Origin: Candidatus Desantisiibacteriota bacterium
GTDB taxonomy: Bacteria > UBA9089 > CG2-30-40-21
NCBI GenBank assembly: GCA_016208205.1
Contig: JACQYP010000107.1
Location: 1-11,127, forward strand
Direction: 5' to 3'
DNA: 11,127 nt
Below, piece by piece: positions 5,651 through 11,127 of this stretch. The stretch's first letter is position 1, and each line of letters opens with the position of its first letter. The position numbers and the translations under genes were made by a program. The notes below the pieces were generated by a model. It had not been told where the DNA came from, did no database searches, and saw only the letters and a list, made by a program, of their open reading frames with translations.

Positions 5651-6877
5651 ATGCATACAAACATCAGGCAAATCTCTGGTGGTGTTACTGCCCCAAATGG
5701 ATTTTCAGCATCCGGGGTTCGTTGTGGGTTAAAAACATCTGGAAATGATCTGGCAATTATTTATTCCCATGAGCCCTCTGTTGCAGCTGCGGTTTTTACA
5801 GCCAATAAGTTTCAAGCAGCACCGATTAGCATCTCAAAGCAGCATCTTGGACTCTCTGCTTCAACTGGCGGCGGACCTTCCGCAATTCAGGCAATTGTAG
5901 TAAATAGTGGTTGTGCCAACTGTGCCACAGGAGAACAAGGGATAAAAGACGCACAAAGGATGACAGAGATTGCTGCTGCCGGGTTAAATATCTCCAGGGA
6001 TTCTATCCTTGTTGCTTCTACCGGAAAGATAGGGACATTTCTGTCAATGGACAAGATAGAAACAGGGATAAGCAATGCCTTGTCTGTGTTGAGTAAGGAT
6101 GGCAGTCTGTCTGCAGCTGAGGCAATCATGACCACTGATACCAGACCCAAGCAAGTAGCTGTAGAAATGATGCTGCAAGGCAAACAAGTAATCATAGGCG
6201 GCATGGCCAAGGGTGCAGGCATGATCGCCCCAAACATGGCTACCATGCTCTGTTTTTTGACCACAGATGCTATCCTGTCCAATCCATTACTGATATCAAT
6301 GCTTCAAGAGGCAGTTAATATCTCGTTTAATTCTATAACCATTGATGGAGATACCAGCACAAATGATATGGCAGCTATTCTTGCCAATGGAGCATCGGGT
6401 GTATCGCCAAACGAGTCTGATTTGAATATATTTCAAACAGGGCTTAATTTCGTTTGTCTCCAGTTAGCAACCATGATTGTCAGGGATGCTGAAGGGGCAA
6501 CAAAGCTGCTTAGAATACATATCAAAAATGCACTCAGTCAAGATATTGCAAGAAAGATTGGCTTATCAATAGCAAATTCTACCTTAGTCAAGTGTGCCGT
6601 GTTTGGTGCAGATCCTAATTGGGGAAGAATCTTATGTGCTGTTGGAAATGCAGGGGTTGATATTGACTTAAAAGATATTGATATCTATGTTGACAAGGTA
6701 CAATTAGTTAAGAATAGTTGTGCCGGAGGGTTTGATTCATCCCTGGCTCATCAATTATTATCCGCAAATGAGGTTGAGCTGACCGTAGACCTGAAACAGG
6801 GTGACCAGGAGGCTGTAGTTCTTGGGTGTGATCTTACAACAGAATATGTGAGCTTTAATGCTCATTATAGTACATAA
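5651..6877 (+). CDS. argJ: Bifunctional ornithine acetyltransferase/N-acetylglutamate synthase
   Basis: ArgJ of 408 residues, within the usual family length. It transfers acetyl from N-acetylornithine to glutamate (cyclic arginine pathway) and in bifunctional forms also acetylates glutamate from acetyl-CoA. The family cleaves itself before a threonine. Here the site is in KGAGMIAPNMATMLCF, with T198 as the predicted nucleophile and start of the beta chain. Other family marks are GVTAPNGFSASGV at the N-terminus, STGKIG (~123), MTTDTRPK (~160), DGDTSTND, GADPNWGRI and the C-terminal EYVSFNAHYST. AAGGAA (5635-5640) lies 10 nt upstream. Whether it is mono- or bifunctional cannot be read from the sequence. 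Its last ~14 codons are duplicated downstream (6909-6948). Confidence 0.95.
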   Translation: MHTNIRQISGGVTAPNGFSASGVRCGLKTSGNDLAIIYSHEPSVAAAVFTANKFQAAPISISKQHLGLSASTGGGPSAIQAIVVNSGCANCATGEQGIKDAQRMTEIAAAGLNISRDSILVASTGKIGTFLSMDKIETGISNALSVLSKDGSLSAAEAIMTTDTRPKQVAVEMMLQGKQVIIGGMAKGAGMIAPNMATMLCFLTTDAILSNPLLISMLQEAVNISFNSITIDGDTSTNDMAAILANGASGVSPNESDLNIFQTGLNFVCLQLATMIVRDAEGATKLLRIHIKNALSQDIARKIGLSIANSTLVKCAVFGADPNWGRILCAVGNAGVDIDLKDIDIYVDKVQLVKNSCAGGFDSSLAHQLLSANEVELTVDLKQGDQEAVVLGCDLTTEYVSFNAHYST

Positions 6878-6948
6878 GTAGACGAAGCGTCTCGCTTCGT
6901 ATCTGGAGCAACAGAATATGTGAGCTTTAATGCTAATTAGCACATAAG
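6837..6948 (+). repeat. Direct duplication of the argJ 3' end around a palindrome
   Basis: The 26 bp at 6837-6862 recur identically at 6909-6934, 72 bp downstream. A shared CATAAG closes both copies (6873-6878 and 6943-6948), so the repeat is about 40 bp with a diverged patch. Between them (6879-6908) lies a perfect palindrome: ACGAAGCG (6882-6889), loop TCT, CGCTTCGT (6893-6900). Copy 1 holds the true argJ end (NAHYST-stop, like family members). Copy 2 would end NAN-stop and is followed directly by the ilvE ribosome binding site. The palindrome therefore appears to have entered the argJ-ilvE junction together with a duplication. Confidence 0.8.
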
Positions 6949-6960
6949 GGGGTATCAATA

Positions 6961-7836
6961 ATGCAAGTGTATCTAAACGGAAAATTAGTAGCAAAAGAGG
7001 AGGCAAAGGTTTCGGTATTTGACCATGGTGTTTTATATGGGGATGGGGTGTTTGAGGGACTTCGGGCATATAATGGACGGATATTCAGGTTAGAAAAGCA
7101 TATTGACCGGCTGATTGATTCAGCCAAGGCAATCATGCTGAACATCCCGATTTCAAAGAAGGAATTAATAGATGCAGTCGTAGAAACTGTCCGGGCAAAT
7201 AATATCCATGACGGCTATGTAAGGTTGGTAGTAACCAGGGGGACAGGGGATCTTGGGCTTGATCCAAGAAAGTGTCCCGTGGCATCTACATTTATTATTG
7301 CAGATAAAATAACCCTGTATCCGGAAGAGCTTTATCGAAATGGCATGGAAATAATTACCGTACCCACAAGGAGAAATATTCCGGAAGCATTGAATCCATG
7401 TATAAAATCATTAAATTACCTTAATAATATCATGGCAAAGATTGAGGCAATTCATGGGGGTGTGCATGAGGCACTCATGCTCAACTCTGAGGGATATGTG
7501 ACTGAATGTACCGGGGATAATATCTTCATTGTCAGGGATAACATACTCCTTACTCCGCCAACATGGGTTGGTGCCCTGAAAGGGATTACAAGGGATGTGG
7601 TTATGGAGCTGGCAAAAGAGAACAAGATTGAGATCAAGGAAGAGGTATTAACCAGATACGATCTTTACACTGCAGATGAATGCCTCCTGACCGGTACAGC
7701 AGCGGAAATAATTCCTATAATAAAGATTGATTCACGCATAATTGGCACAGGAAAACCAGGGAATATAACCCTGAAGATTATGCAGCAATTCAGGAAACTT
7801 ACCCAGACAGAAGGGGTTGAGGTTTATAAATCATAA
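6961..7836 (+). CDS. ilvE: Branched-chain amino acid aminotransferase (PLP fold type IV)
   Basis: This 291-residue protein transfers amino groups between glutamate and branched-chain 2-oxo acids in the last step of Leu/Ile/Val synthesis. Fold-type-IV features: FDHGVLYGDGVFEGLRAYNG (~20-39), catalytic PLP lysine K149 in CIKSLNYLNN, and E182 in EGYVTECTGDNIFIV, the glutamate facing the PLP ring nitrogen. ECLLTGTAAEIIPI follows near 225-238. FEGLRAY favours BCAT over D-amino-acid transaminase or aminodeoxychorismate lyase, but substrate range is an inference. AAGGGGGT (6946-6953) lies 7 nt before the start and overlaps the end of the duplicated argJ segment. It is 83 nt after argJ and probably cotranscribed; the palindrome between has no T tract. 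Confidence 0.9.
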   Translation: MQVYLNGKLVAKEEAKVSVFDHGVLYGDGVFEGLRAYNGRIFRLEKHIDRLIDSAKAIMLNIPISKKELIDAVVETVRANNIHDGYVRLVVTRGTGDLGLDPRKCPVASTFIIADKITLYPEELYRNGMEIITVPTRRNIPEALNPCIKSLNYLNNIMAKIEAIHGGVHEALMLNSEGYVTECTGDNIFIVRDNILLTPPTWVGALKGITRDVVMELAKENKIEIKEEVLTRYDLYTADECLLTGTAAEIIPIIKIDSRIIGTGKPGNITLKIMQQFRKLTQTEGVEVYKS

Positions 7837-7842
7837 GCGTTC

Positions 7843-7860
7843 AGCCACAGAGGTCACAGA
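7843..7860. repeat. Degenerate CACAGAG repeat, two 9-bp units
   Basis: GCCACAGAG (7843-7851) and GTCACAGAA (7852-7860) keep the 9-bp period of the CGCAGAG element with C-to-A changes. The second unit overlaps the stop codon and last codons of the macro-domain gene, so the repeat forms the end of that reading frame. Confidence 0.5.
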
Positions 7861-8411
7861 AAGCAGCGATTTGACATTATCGCCTCTGTATAGGCATCAA
7901 ACACACTTGAACTAAAGAGGACAAATCTTACGAGCAGGGGTGTATTGCCATGTTTTCCTGTTAGAAAATCAACAACAGCATTGATAGCTACTGGAGCAGC
8001 AAGGTTTACCGGGTATCTATAGGCACCGGTACTGATAGAGGGGAAGGATATTGACCTGCATCCATTCTCTATGGCTATTTTCAGGCTTTCAAGATAACAA
8101 CCGGCAAGTATCTCCGGCTCATTTCTGTCTCCACCATGCCATATTGGTCCAACAGTATGGATAACAAACCTTGCCTTCATATTGCCGGCAGTAGTGATTA
8201 CTGCCTGACCGGCAGGAAGTCGTCCCATTTGTGCTCGAATCTTTTTACATTCTTCTAATATTTTTGGACCACCTGCCCGATGGATAGCACCATCTACCCC
8301 TCCACCGCCCATGAGCCCGGAATTAGCTGCATTAACAATCGTATCTGTTGTCTCTTGTGTTATATCACCCTCAACTAAGCTAAGAATTGATTGATTAATT
8401 ATTTTTTCCAT
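7854..8411 (-). CDS. Macro-domain ADP-ribose/O-acetyl-ADP-ribose hydrolase
   Basis: This 185-residue single-domain macro protein of YmdB/MacroD type should remove acetyl or ADP-ribose groups from O-acetyl-ADP-ribose or ADP-ribosylated targets in the cytoplasm. Visible motifs are EGDIT (14-18), VNAANSGLMGGGGVDGAIH (26-44; substrate loop and catalytic-loop Asn/Asp), VIHTVGPIW (83-91) and SISTGAYRYP (125-134, phosphate loop). The ribosome binding site GAGGTG (8422-8417) lies 5 nt before ATG. The C-terminal NRCFL-stop is encoded partly by a CACAGAG repeat, so the natural end may have been altered. It converges on ilvE with 17 nt between stops. No ADP-ribosyltransferase partner (DarT or sirtuin) is in the window, so a general housekeeping role is more likely than a toxin-antitoxin role. 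Confidence 0.92.
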   Translation of the reverse strand: MEKIINQSILSLVEGDITQETTDTIVNAANSGLMGGGGVDGAIHRAGGPKILEECKKIRAQMGRLPAGQAVITTAGNMKARFVIHTVGPIWHGGDRNEPEILAGCYLESLKIAIENGCRSISFPSISTGAYRYPVNLAAPVAINAVVDFLTGKHGNTPLLVRFVLFSSSVFDAYTEAIMSNRCFL

Positions 8412-8503
8412 AATACCACCTCTCTTGATGATTTATAGCTGTCAAATACCTTAAGTTTTGTGTGATCACGTATGATTTATTCCTAAAAGCCTTCAGCCTA
8501 TCC

Positions 8504-8517
8504 ACCTGAGTAATTAC
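8504..8517 (-). repeat. GTAAYTACTCAGGT motif at the macro gene start site
   Basis: Minus-strand 8517-8504 reads GTAATTACTCAGGT, identical over 14 bases to 5440-5427 at the FG-GAP gene. It begins immediately after the -10 hexamer and spans the predicted transcription start. Here no complementary second arm is found in the leader, unlike at the FG-GAP gene. Confidence 0.55.
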
Positions 8518-8547
8518 ATTATAACATAATTCAAGAAGTATTATCAA
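8518..8547 (-). promoter_or_regulatory. Promoter of the macro-domain gene
   Basis: TTGATA (8547-8542) and a perfect TATAAT (8523-8518) are separated by 18 bp. The start is near 8511, giving a leader of about 100 nt. The AATRAGAATTGC box is absent upstream of this -35. The leader contains the palindrome GTGATCAC (8462-8469), of unknown meaning. Confidence 0.6.
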
Positions 8548-8609
8548 GTAAAAAATTTAGTTTTTTGGAATGGGTCAATGAAATGTCAAGCTCCTTTTTC
8601 TCTTTTTTG

Positions 8610-8637
8610 CACAATTTGTACCATAATGAGAATTGCT
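8610..8637 (+). repeat. 28-bp block shared with the etfA upstream region (box copy C)
   Basis: Positions 8610-8637 match 9521-9548 at 26 of 28 bases. The block starts CACAATTT and ends with the box AATGAGAATTGC plus T. Both copies lie the same distance (20-21 bp) before a TTGACA. Here no CGCAGAG core follows on the far side; that flank is T/C-rich. Confidence 0.7.
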
Positions 8638-8656
8638 GTATTAGAACAAAAAATGA

Positions 8657-8686
8657 TTGACAAATAACCACTTGATATGGTAAACT
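8657..8686 (+). promoter_or_regulatory. Promoter of the small membrane-protein pair (box copy C)
   Basis: TTGACA (8657-8662) and TAAACT (8681-8686) are separated by 18 bp. The box ends 20 bp before the -35. The expected start (about 8693) falls on or one base before the ATG at 8694, which implies a leaderless message. Confidence 0.65.
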
Positions 8687-8693
8687 ATTTTAT

Positions 8694-8885
8694 ATGAAAT
8701 TAAATAGTAGTCAAAGAACAAGAATTGCTAACATTCTTACTGACACAGGAAAGATAGTCTTTGCTGCATCGGTTATTTCACCAATATTTCAAGGTATGAA
8801 TATTCATTTTTCTCTGGTCTTAACAGGTATTGCAATCTCTATCTGTACCTATTTAGTTGCTATTTACTTCGAAAAGGAGAACTAA
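8694..8885 (+). CDS. Small two-helix membrane protein, unknown function
   Basis: A 63-residue protein with a short polar, basic N-terminus (MKLNSSQRTR), then two likely membrane helices (about 19-37 and 39-57) and a charged end FEKEN. It resembles small uncharacterised membrane families of DUF6722 type, but I cannot confirm the match. No Shine-Dalgarno precedes the ATG; the promoter -10 ends only 7 nt upstream, so translation from a leaderless transcript is predicted. Its last codons (AAG GAG) serve as the ribosome binding site of the next gene, 1 nt away. That coupling supports both being real. Confidence 0.6.
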   Translation: MKLNSSQRTRIANILTDTGKIVFAASVISPIFQGMNIHFSLVLTGIAISICTYLVAIYFEKEN

Positions 8886-8886
8886 T

Positions 8887-8985
8887 ATGTATGCTGTAGT
8901 TATAGGCGGTATAGCTATAATTATTTTTTTTCTTTTTTTTCTTTATGTTGATCACAGTTCAAAACATCCTACACCACATCATTAA
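8887..8985 (+). CDS. 32-residue single-helix membrane peptide
   Basis: A very small gene starting at ATG 8887. AAAGGAGA (8873-8880) gives a strong ribosome binding site 7 nt upstream, and the start is 1 nt after the previous stop. The product begins MYAVVIGGIAIIIFFLFF, a single membrane helix, and ends in a polar tail DHSSKHPTPHH with four histidines. The size and coupling resemble small subunits or regulators of membrane complexes (CydX- or KdpF-like in style only; I see no sequence match). The helix is encoded partly by T-rich codons, so the low-complexity tract at 8922-8943 should be checked for length errors. Confidence 0.5.
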   Translation: MYAVVIGGIAIIIFFLFFLYVDHSSKHPTPHH

Positions 8986-9254
8986 AGTATCAGAAGAGCT
9001 ATCCGCGATACAGAAGTGGGGAAATATAGGGACAGAACAATATCCTTGCCTCCTGTGCTTGCTGAATAAAATATCCAAAGGGACGAATAAAAGATAATCC
9101 AGACCTCGTGATTCCACATATGAAATACAGCTAATTTTTGGACACATTCAGCTCAAAAACAAGCTACCTCAAGTAACTAAGTACTTAAGATACAGCATAT
9201 CATGGTATATATTGGTAGTCCCAAATGTCCAATTATCTTGCAACCCCTTGTGTT
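8986..9254. other. Non-coding or decayed stretch
   Basis: I see no acceptable gene. In the frame of the 32-residue peptide, reading past its stop gives about 27 open codons (8986-9066, containing AIRDTEVGKYRDRTISLPPV), which look protein-like and could be a decayed gene fragment. A 10-bp palindrome TAAGTACTTA lies at 9178-9187. No terminator with a clear T tract follows the small genes. Confidence 0.35.
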
Positions 9255-9394
9255 TCATTGATTCACCTTATCATCTTCATCCTCAAGTGACAGCTGATAC
9301 AATTTCTCCTCAAGCATCTTTTTGATAGTACTCATCTGATAATCCTCATAATGCAAATACTGCTTGCAGGTAAGGTTCAAATCCTCTTTGCCAT
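9255..9394 (-). pseudogene. Probably frameshifted 46-codon gene
   Basis: An excellent ribosome binding site, AAAAGGAGGG (9410-9401), sits 6 nt before ATG 9394, but the frame reads only MAKRI-stop. Shifting by one base at the AAA run of ATGGCAAAGAGG (one more A) gives MAKEDLNLTCKQYLHYEDYQ at the start and continues to TGA at 9257-9255, ending KLYQLSLEDEDDKVNQ, 46 residues in all. The product would be small, soluble, with an acidic C-terminal helix; no family is recognised. The frame is also open further upstream, but that part runs through the etfA promoter and a repeat. It could be a real one-base deletion, a sequencing or assembly error, or programmed frameshifting. Confidence 0.4.
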
Positions 9395-9492
9395 AAAATT
9401 CCCTCCTTTTCTTAAACTTCTTACTTGGAAATTTTACAGCATTTTTTGAAAAAGTGGGGGAATAAAGCTGAAAAATCGACATCTTCCGGCGA

Positions 9493-9548
9493 ATTCTGCG
9501 TCTCTGCGGTGAACGGTTACCACAATTTTTACTATAATGAGAATTGCT
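9493..9548. repeat. CGCAGAG element, copy D, upstream of etfA
   Basis: Read on the minus strand: the end GCAATTCTCATT (9547-9536), a longer AT-rich spacer, then ACCGCAGAG (9510-9502) and ACGCAGAAT (9501-9493). It has two recognisable 9-bp units instead of three, and no second inverted end. The part at 9521-9548 is the block shared with 8610-8637. Confidence 0.65.
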
Positions 9549-9568
9549 ATGCTCAATTCGAAAATATG

Positions 9569-9597
9569 TTGACAAAAAACAAATGTTATGATATAAC
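9569..9597 (+). promoter_or_regulatory. Promoter of the ferredoxin-EtfA gene (box copy D)
   Basis: TTGACA (9569-9574) and TATAAC (9592-9597) are separated by 17 bp. The box AATGAGAATTGC (9536-9547) ends 21 bp before the -35. The start is expected near 9604, giving a leader of about 28 nt. Confidence 0.7.
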
Positions 9598-9631
9598 TAT
9601 ACCAATTAAAAACATCAAAAGGGGTGTAAAG

Positions 9632-10849
9632 ATGGGGATTTTTGTATCAAAGGAGAAATGCATTGGATGTGAGGCTTGTATTTCATCCTGTCCGTTTGGG
9701 ATAATTCAGATGGAAGATGATGTTGCCGCAGTTGGAGAAGGGTGCAACTTGTGCGGCAGCTGTGTTAATGTCTGTCCGGTAGAGGCAATTGTTATTGAAA
9801 GGGAAACCATGCTTGAGAAAATGACAGGATATAGAGGGGTATGGGTGTTTGCTGAGTATCGTAACGATAAATTATCAACACAGACAGGAATGTCTGTGCC
9901 ACATTCATTAATGTCGGTAACATATGAGCTTCTCCTTGCCGGAAGGGTATTGGCAGATAAGCTTAGTCAAAAATTAAGTGTAGTTTTGATAGGCAAGGAT
10001 GTTTCAGGATTTGCTCAGGAATTGATTGGTTATGGTGCAGATGAGGTTTACCTTGCAGAGGATCCGTTGCTTGAATCTTATTCGGATGACGGCTATACAA
10101 AGGTTATGGTTGACCTCATAAGGGAGCATAAACCAGAGATTCTCCTGATAGGGGCAACAATTATTGGCAGATCCCTGTCTCCAAGGATTGCTGCCCGCCT
10201 TCAAACAGGCTTAACCGCAGACTGTACCGGATTGGATATAGATGAGAATAATAATCTTCTTCAGACAAGGCCAGCCTTTGGAGGAAATATCATGGCAACC
10301 ATTATTTCCCCAAATACCCGTCCACAAATGGCTACTGTACGGCCAAAGGTAATGAAAAGAGCTGAATTTAATCCAGATAGATGTGGAAAAATAATCCCTG
10401 CAAAGGTTAATCTTTCTGCTGGAGATATTCACACCAGAATATTACAGGTAATCAAAGAAACAAAGGAAAGGGTAAACCTTGATGAGGCAGAGATAATCGT
10501 ATCCGGGGGCAGGGGACTGCAGAATAAGGAAAACTTCAGGTTGATTAGAGAATTGGCTGATGTCTTGAATGGAACGGTTGGTGCCTCTCGTGCAGCAGTG
10601 GATGCTGAATGGATATCCCATCACCATCAGGTCGGCCAAACAGGCAAAACAGTTTGTCCCAAGCTTTATATTGCCTGCGGCATATCCGGGGCAATTCAAC
10701 ACTTAGCCGGTATGCAGTCAAGTGATTGTATTGTAGCTATCAATAAAGACCCTGATGCTCCAATCTTTAATGTGGCCACATACGGAATAGTTGGGGACAT
10801 CTTTGAGGTCGTGCCTATGCTAATCTCAAAATTAAGAGAGACGGTGTAA
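9632..10849 (+). CDS. etfA: Electron transfer flavoprotein alpha subunit with N-terminal 2[4Fe-4S] ferredoxin domain
   Basis: A 405-residue protein. Residues 1-55 form a bacterial-type double-cluster ferredoxin with two CxxCxxCxxxCP motifs (C10, C13, C16, C20 and C38, C41, C44, C48). Residues ~68-250 are the ETF N-terminal domain. The FAD domain (~285-395) shows SGGRG (291-295), GASR (317-320), QVGQTGK (333-339), ISGAIQH (351-357) and NKDPDAPIF (371-379). Ferredoxin-fused EtfA is known in anaerobes, for example with bifurcating lactate or caffeyl-CoA systems. The start at 9632 follows AGGGGTG (9620-9626), 5 nt upstream; the frame is open to 9425 but that covers the promoter and a repeat. The partner etfB and any acyl-CoA or 2-hydroxyacid dehydrogenase are absent here; a terminator lies downstream, so etfB is not the next gene of this transcript. 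Confidence 0.93.
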   Translation: MGIFVSKEKCIGCEACISSCPFGIIQMEDDVAAVGEGCNLCGSCVNVCPVEAIVIERETMLEKMTGYRGVWVFAEYRNDKLSTQTGMSVPHSLMSVTYELLLAGRVLADKLSQKLSVVLIGKDVSGFAQELIGYGADEVYLAEDPLLESYSDDGYTKVMVDLIREHKPEILLIGATIIGRSLSPRIAARLQTGLTADCTGLDIDENNNLLQTRPAFGGNIMATIISPNTRPQMATVRPKVMKRAEFNPDRCGKIIPAKVNLSAGDIHTRILQVIKETKERVNLDEAEIIVSGGRGLQNKENFRLIRELADVLNGTVGASRAAVDAEWISHHHQVGQTGKTVCPKLYIACGISGAIQHLAGMQSSDCIVAINKDPDAPIFNVATYGIVGDIFEVVPMLISKLRETV

Positions 10850-10884
10850 CCTATCGCTGAGTATATCTTTTGGTAGTGGAAGAG

Positions 10885-10914
10885 TTACAAAAAATCAAAA
10901 AAATAGTGTATATA
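10885..10914 (+). promoter_or_regulatory. Weak possible promoter after etfA
   Basis: TTACAA (10885-10890) and TATATA (10909-10914) are 18 bp apart in very AT-rich sequence. It could start a transcript of about 160 nt ending at the terminator at 11055-11082. The AATRAGAATTGC box is absent, so support is low. Confidence 0.25.
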
Positions 10915-10953
10915 TTTAAGTGTTAACTGAATTTCTGTGGAGGCAATGGATTG

Positions 10954-11031
10954 ATGAGAATATCAGAAAGGGTTAATATTTGTAAGTTGCTGAGAGAGAG
11001 TTATGGATTGTTATTAATAATTTATTGGTAA
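10954..11031 (+). CDS. Possible 25-codon peptide or gene fragment
   Basis: An ATG at 10954 opens a 25-codon frame beginning MRISERVNICKLLRESYG and ending in a short hydrophobic stretch with TAA at 11029-11031. TGTGGAGG (10936-10943) is a fair ribosome binding site 10 nt upstream, and a terminator follows 23 nt later. No family is recognised. The sequence has the look of the start of a helical protein cut short, so a gene remnant is as likely as a real peptide; a small RNA is another option. Confidence 0.22.
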   Translation: MRISERVNICKLLRESYGLLLIIYW

Positions 11032-11054
11032 CATCAGATATTGGTTGGAACTTT

Positions 11055-11082
11055 AGCAGGCTCATGGTGGCCTGCTTTTTTT
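11055..11082 (+). terminator. Strong rho-independent terminator
   Basis: AGCAGGCT (11055-11062) pairs with GGCCTGCT (11069-11076), including one G-U pair, around the loop CATGGT. The last stem T begins a run of seven T (11076-11082). It is the first clear terminator after etfA and probably ends that transcript. Confidence 0.8.
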
Positions 11083-11090
11083 GTGTTCTG

Positions 11091-11108
11091 CTGCCGATTA
11101 ATGGGCAG
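11091..11108. other. Short hairpin near the right edge
   Basis: CTGCC (11091-11095) pairs with GGCAG (11104-11108). It is followed by CCCCGGG (11113-11119) near the window end. It could be part of another dispersed palindrome, but the window stops too soon to tell. Confidence 0.25.
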
Positions 11109-11127
11109 TCAGCCCCGGGTGTAACTG

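Noticed and set aside
5547..5732. 61-codon rightward frame overlapping the argJ start
   Set aside because: It covers the argJ promoter and leader and overlaps argJ in another frame; no ribosome binding site.
8719..8730. AACAAGAATTGC inside the 63-residue gene, 11 of 12 match to the box
   Set aside because: No -35/-10 pair follows at the right spacing and the sequence is coding; probably chance.
8959..9147. 62-codon leftward frame
   Set aside because: No ribosome binding site, no recognisable domain, and it overlaps the end of the small-peptide operon.
9425..9631. N-terminal extension of EtfA by 69 residues
   Set aside because: The extension runs through a repeat and a sigma70-type promoter, shows no domain, and the ferredoxin domain starts right at ATG 9632.

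Overview
The window looks like chromosomal DNA of an uncultured, low-GC, Gram-negative-type and probably anaerobic bacterium. A PEP-CTERM sorting signal, a large exported FG-GAP protein with a FlgD/T9SS-like C-terminal domain, and a ferredoxin-fused ETF alpha subunit point that way. I cannot assign a phylum from sequence alone. I see no tRNA, rRNA, CRISPR array or intact transposase.

Layout, left to right. Positions 1-582 are non-coding: a leftward promoter, several short dispersed repeats, then a rightward promoter for a PEP-CTERM surface protein (583-1260). This gene ends in a terminator that lies inside a repeat with inverted ends (1319-1440). Four leftward genes follow, given in transcription order: a multidomain FG-GAP/Ig-like exported protein (5347-2879), a HEPN toxin and MNT nucleotidyltransferase antitoxin pair that overlap by 4 nt (2814-2105), and a CvpA-family membrane protein (2062-1565). 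A divergent control region (5375-5606) separates them from rightward argJ and ilvE (5651-7836). A leftward macro-domain gene (7854-8411) converges on ilvE. Two tiny rightward membrane-protein genes (8694-8985) follow, then a probably frameshifted leftward mini-gene (9255-9394), and a rightward ferredoxin-EtfA fusion (9632-10849). The right edge holds a short possible transcript and a strong terminator.

The individual proteins mostly belong to known families. The striking part is the intergenic DNA. A 12-bp box, AATRAGAATTGC, occurs five times. Each copy lies 19-21 bp upstream of the -35 hexamer of a good sigma70-type promoter and points the same way as that promoter. Three of these boxes are ends of, or lie within, a ~60-bp dispersed element whose core is a 9-bp-period CGCAGAG repeat. 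One complete copy sits between the FG-GAP gene and argJ and presents a box to each divergent promoter. A second motif, GTAAYTACTCAGGT, occurs four times; at the FG-GAP gene two copies form a ~15-bp stem at the predicted 5' end of the mRNA. The window therefore suggests either an uncharacterised regulon reading the box, or a small dispersed repeat that repeatedly ended up upstream of promoters.
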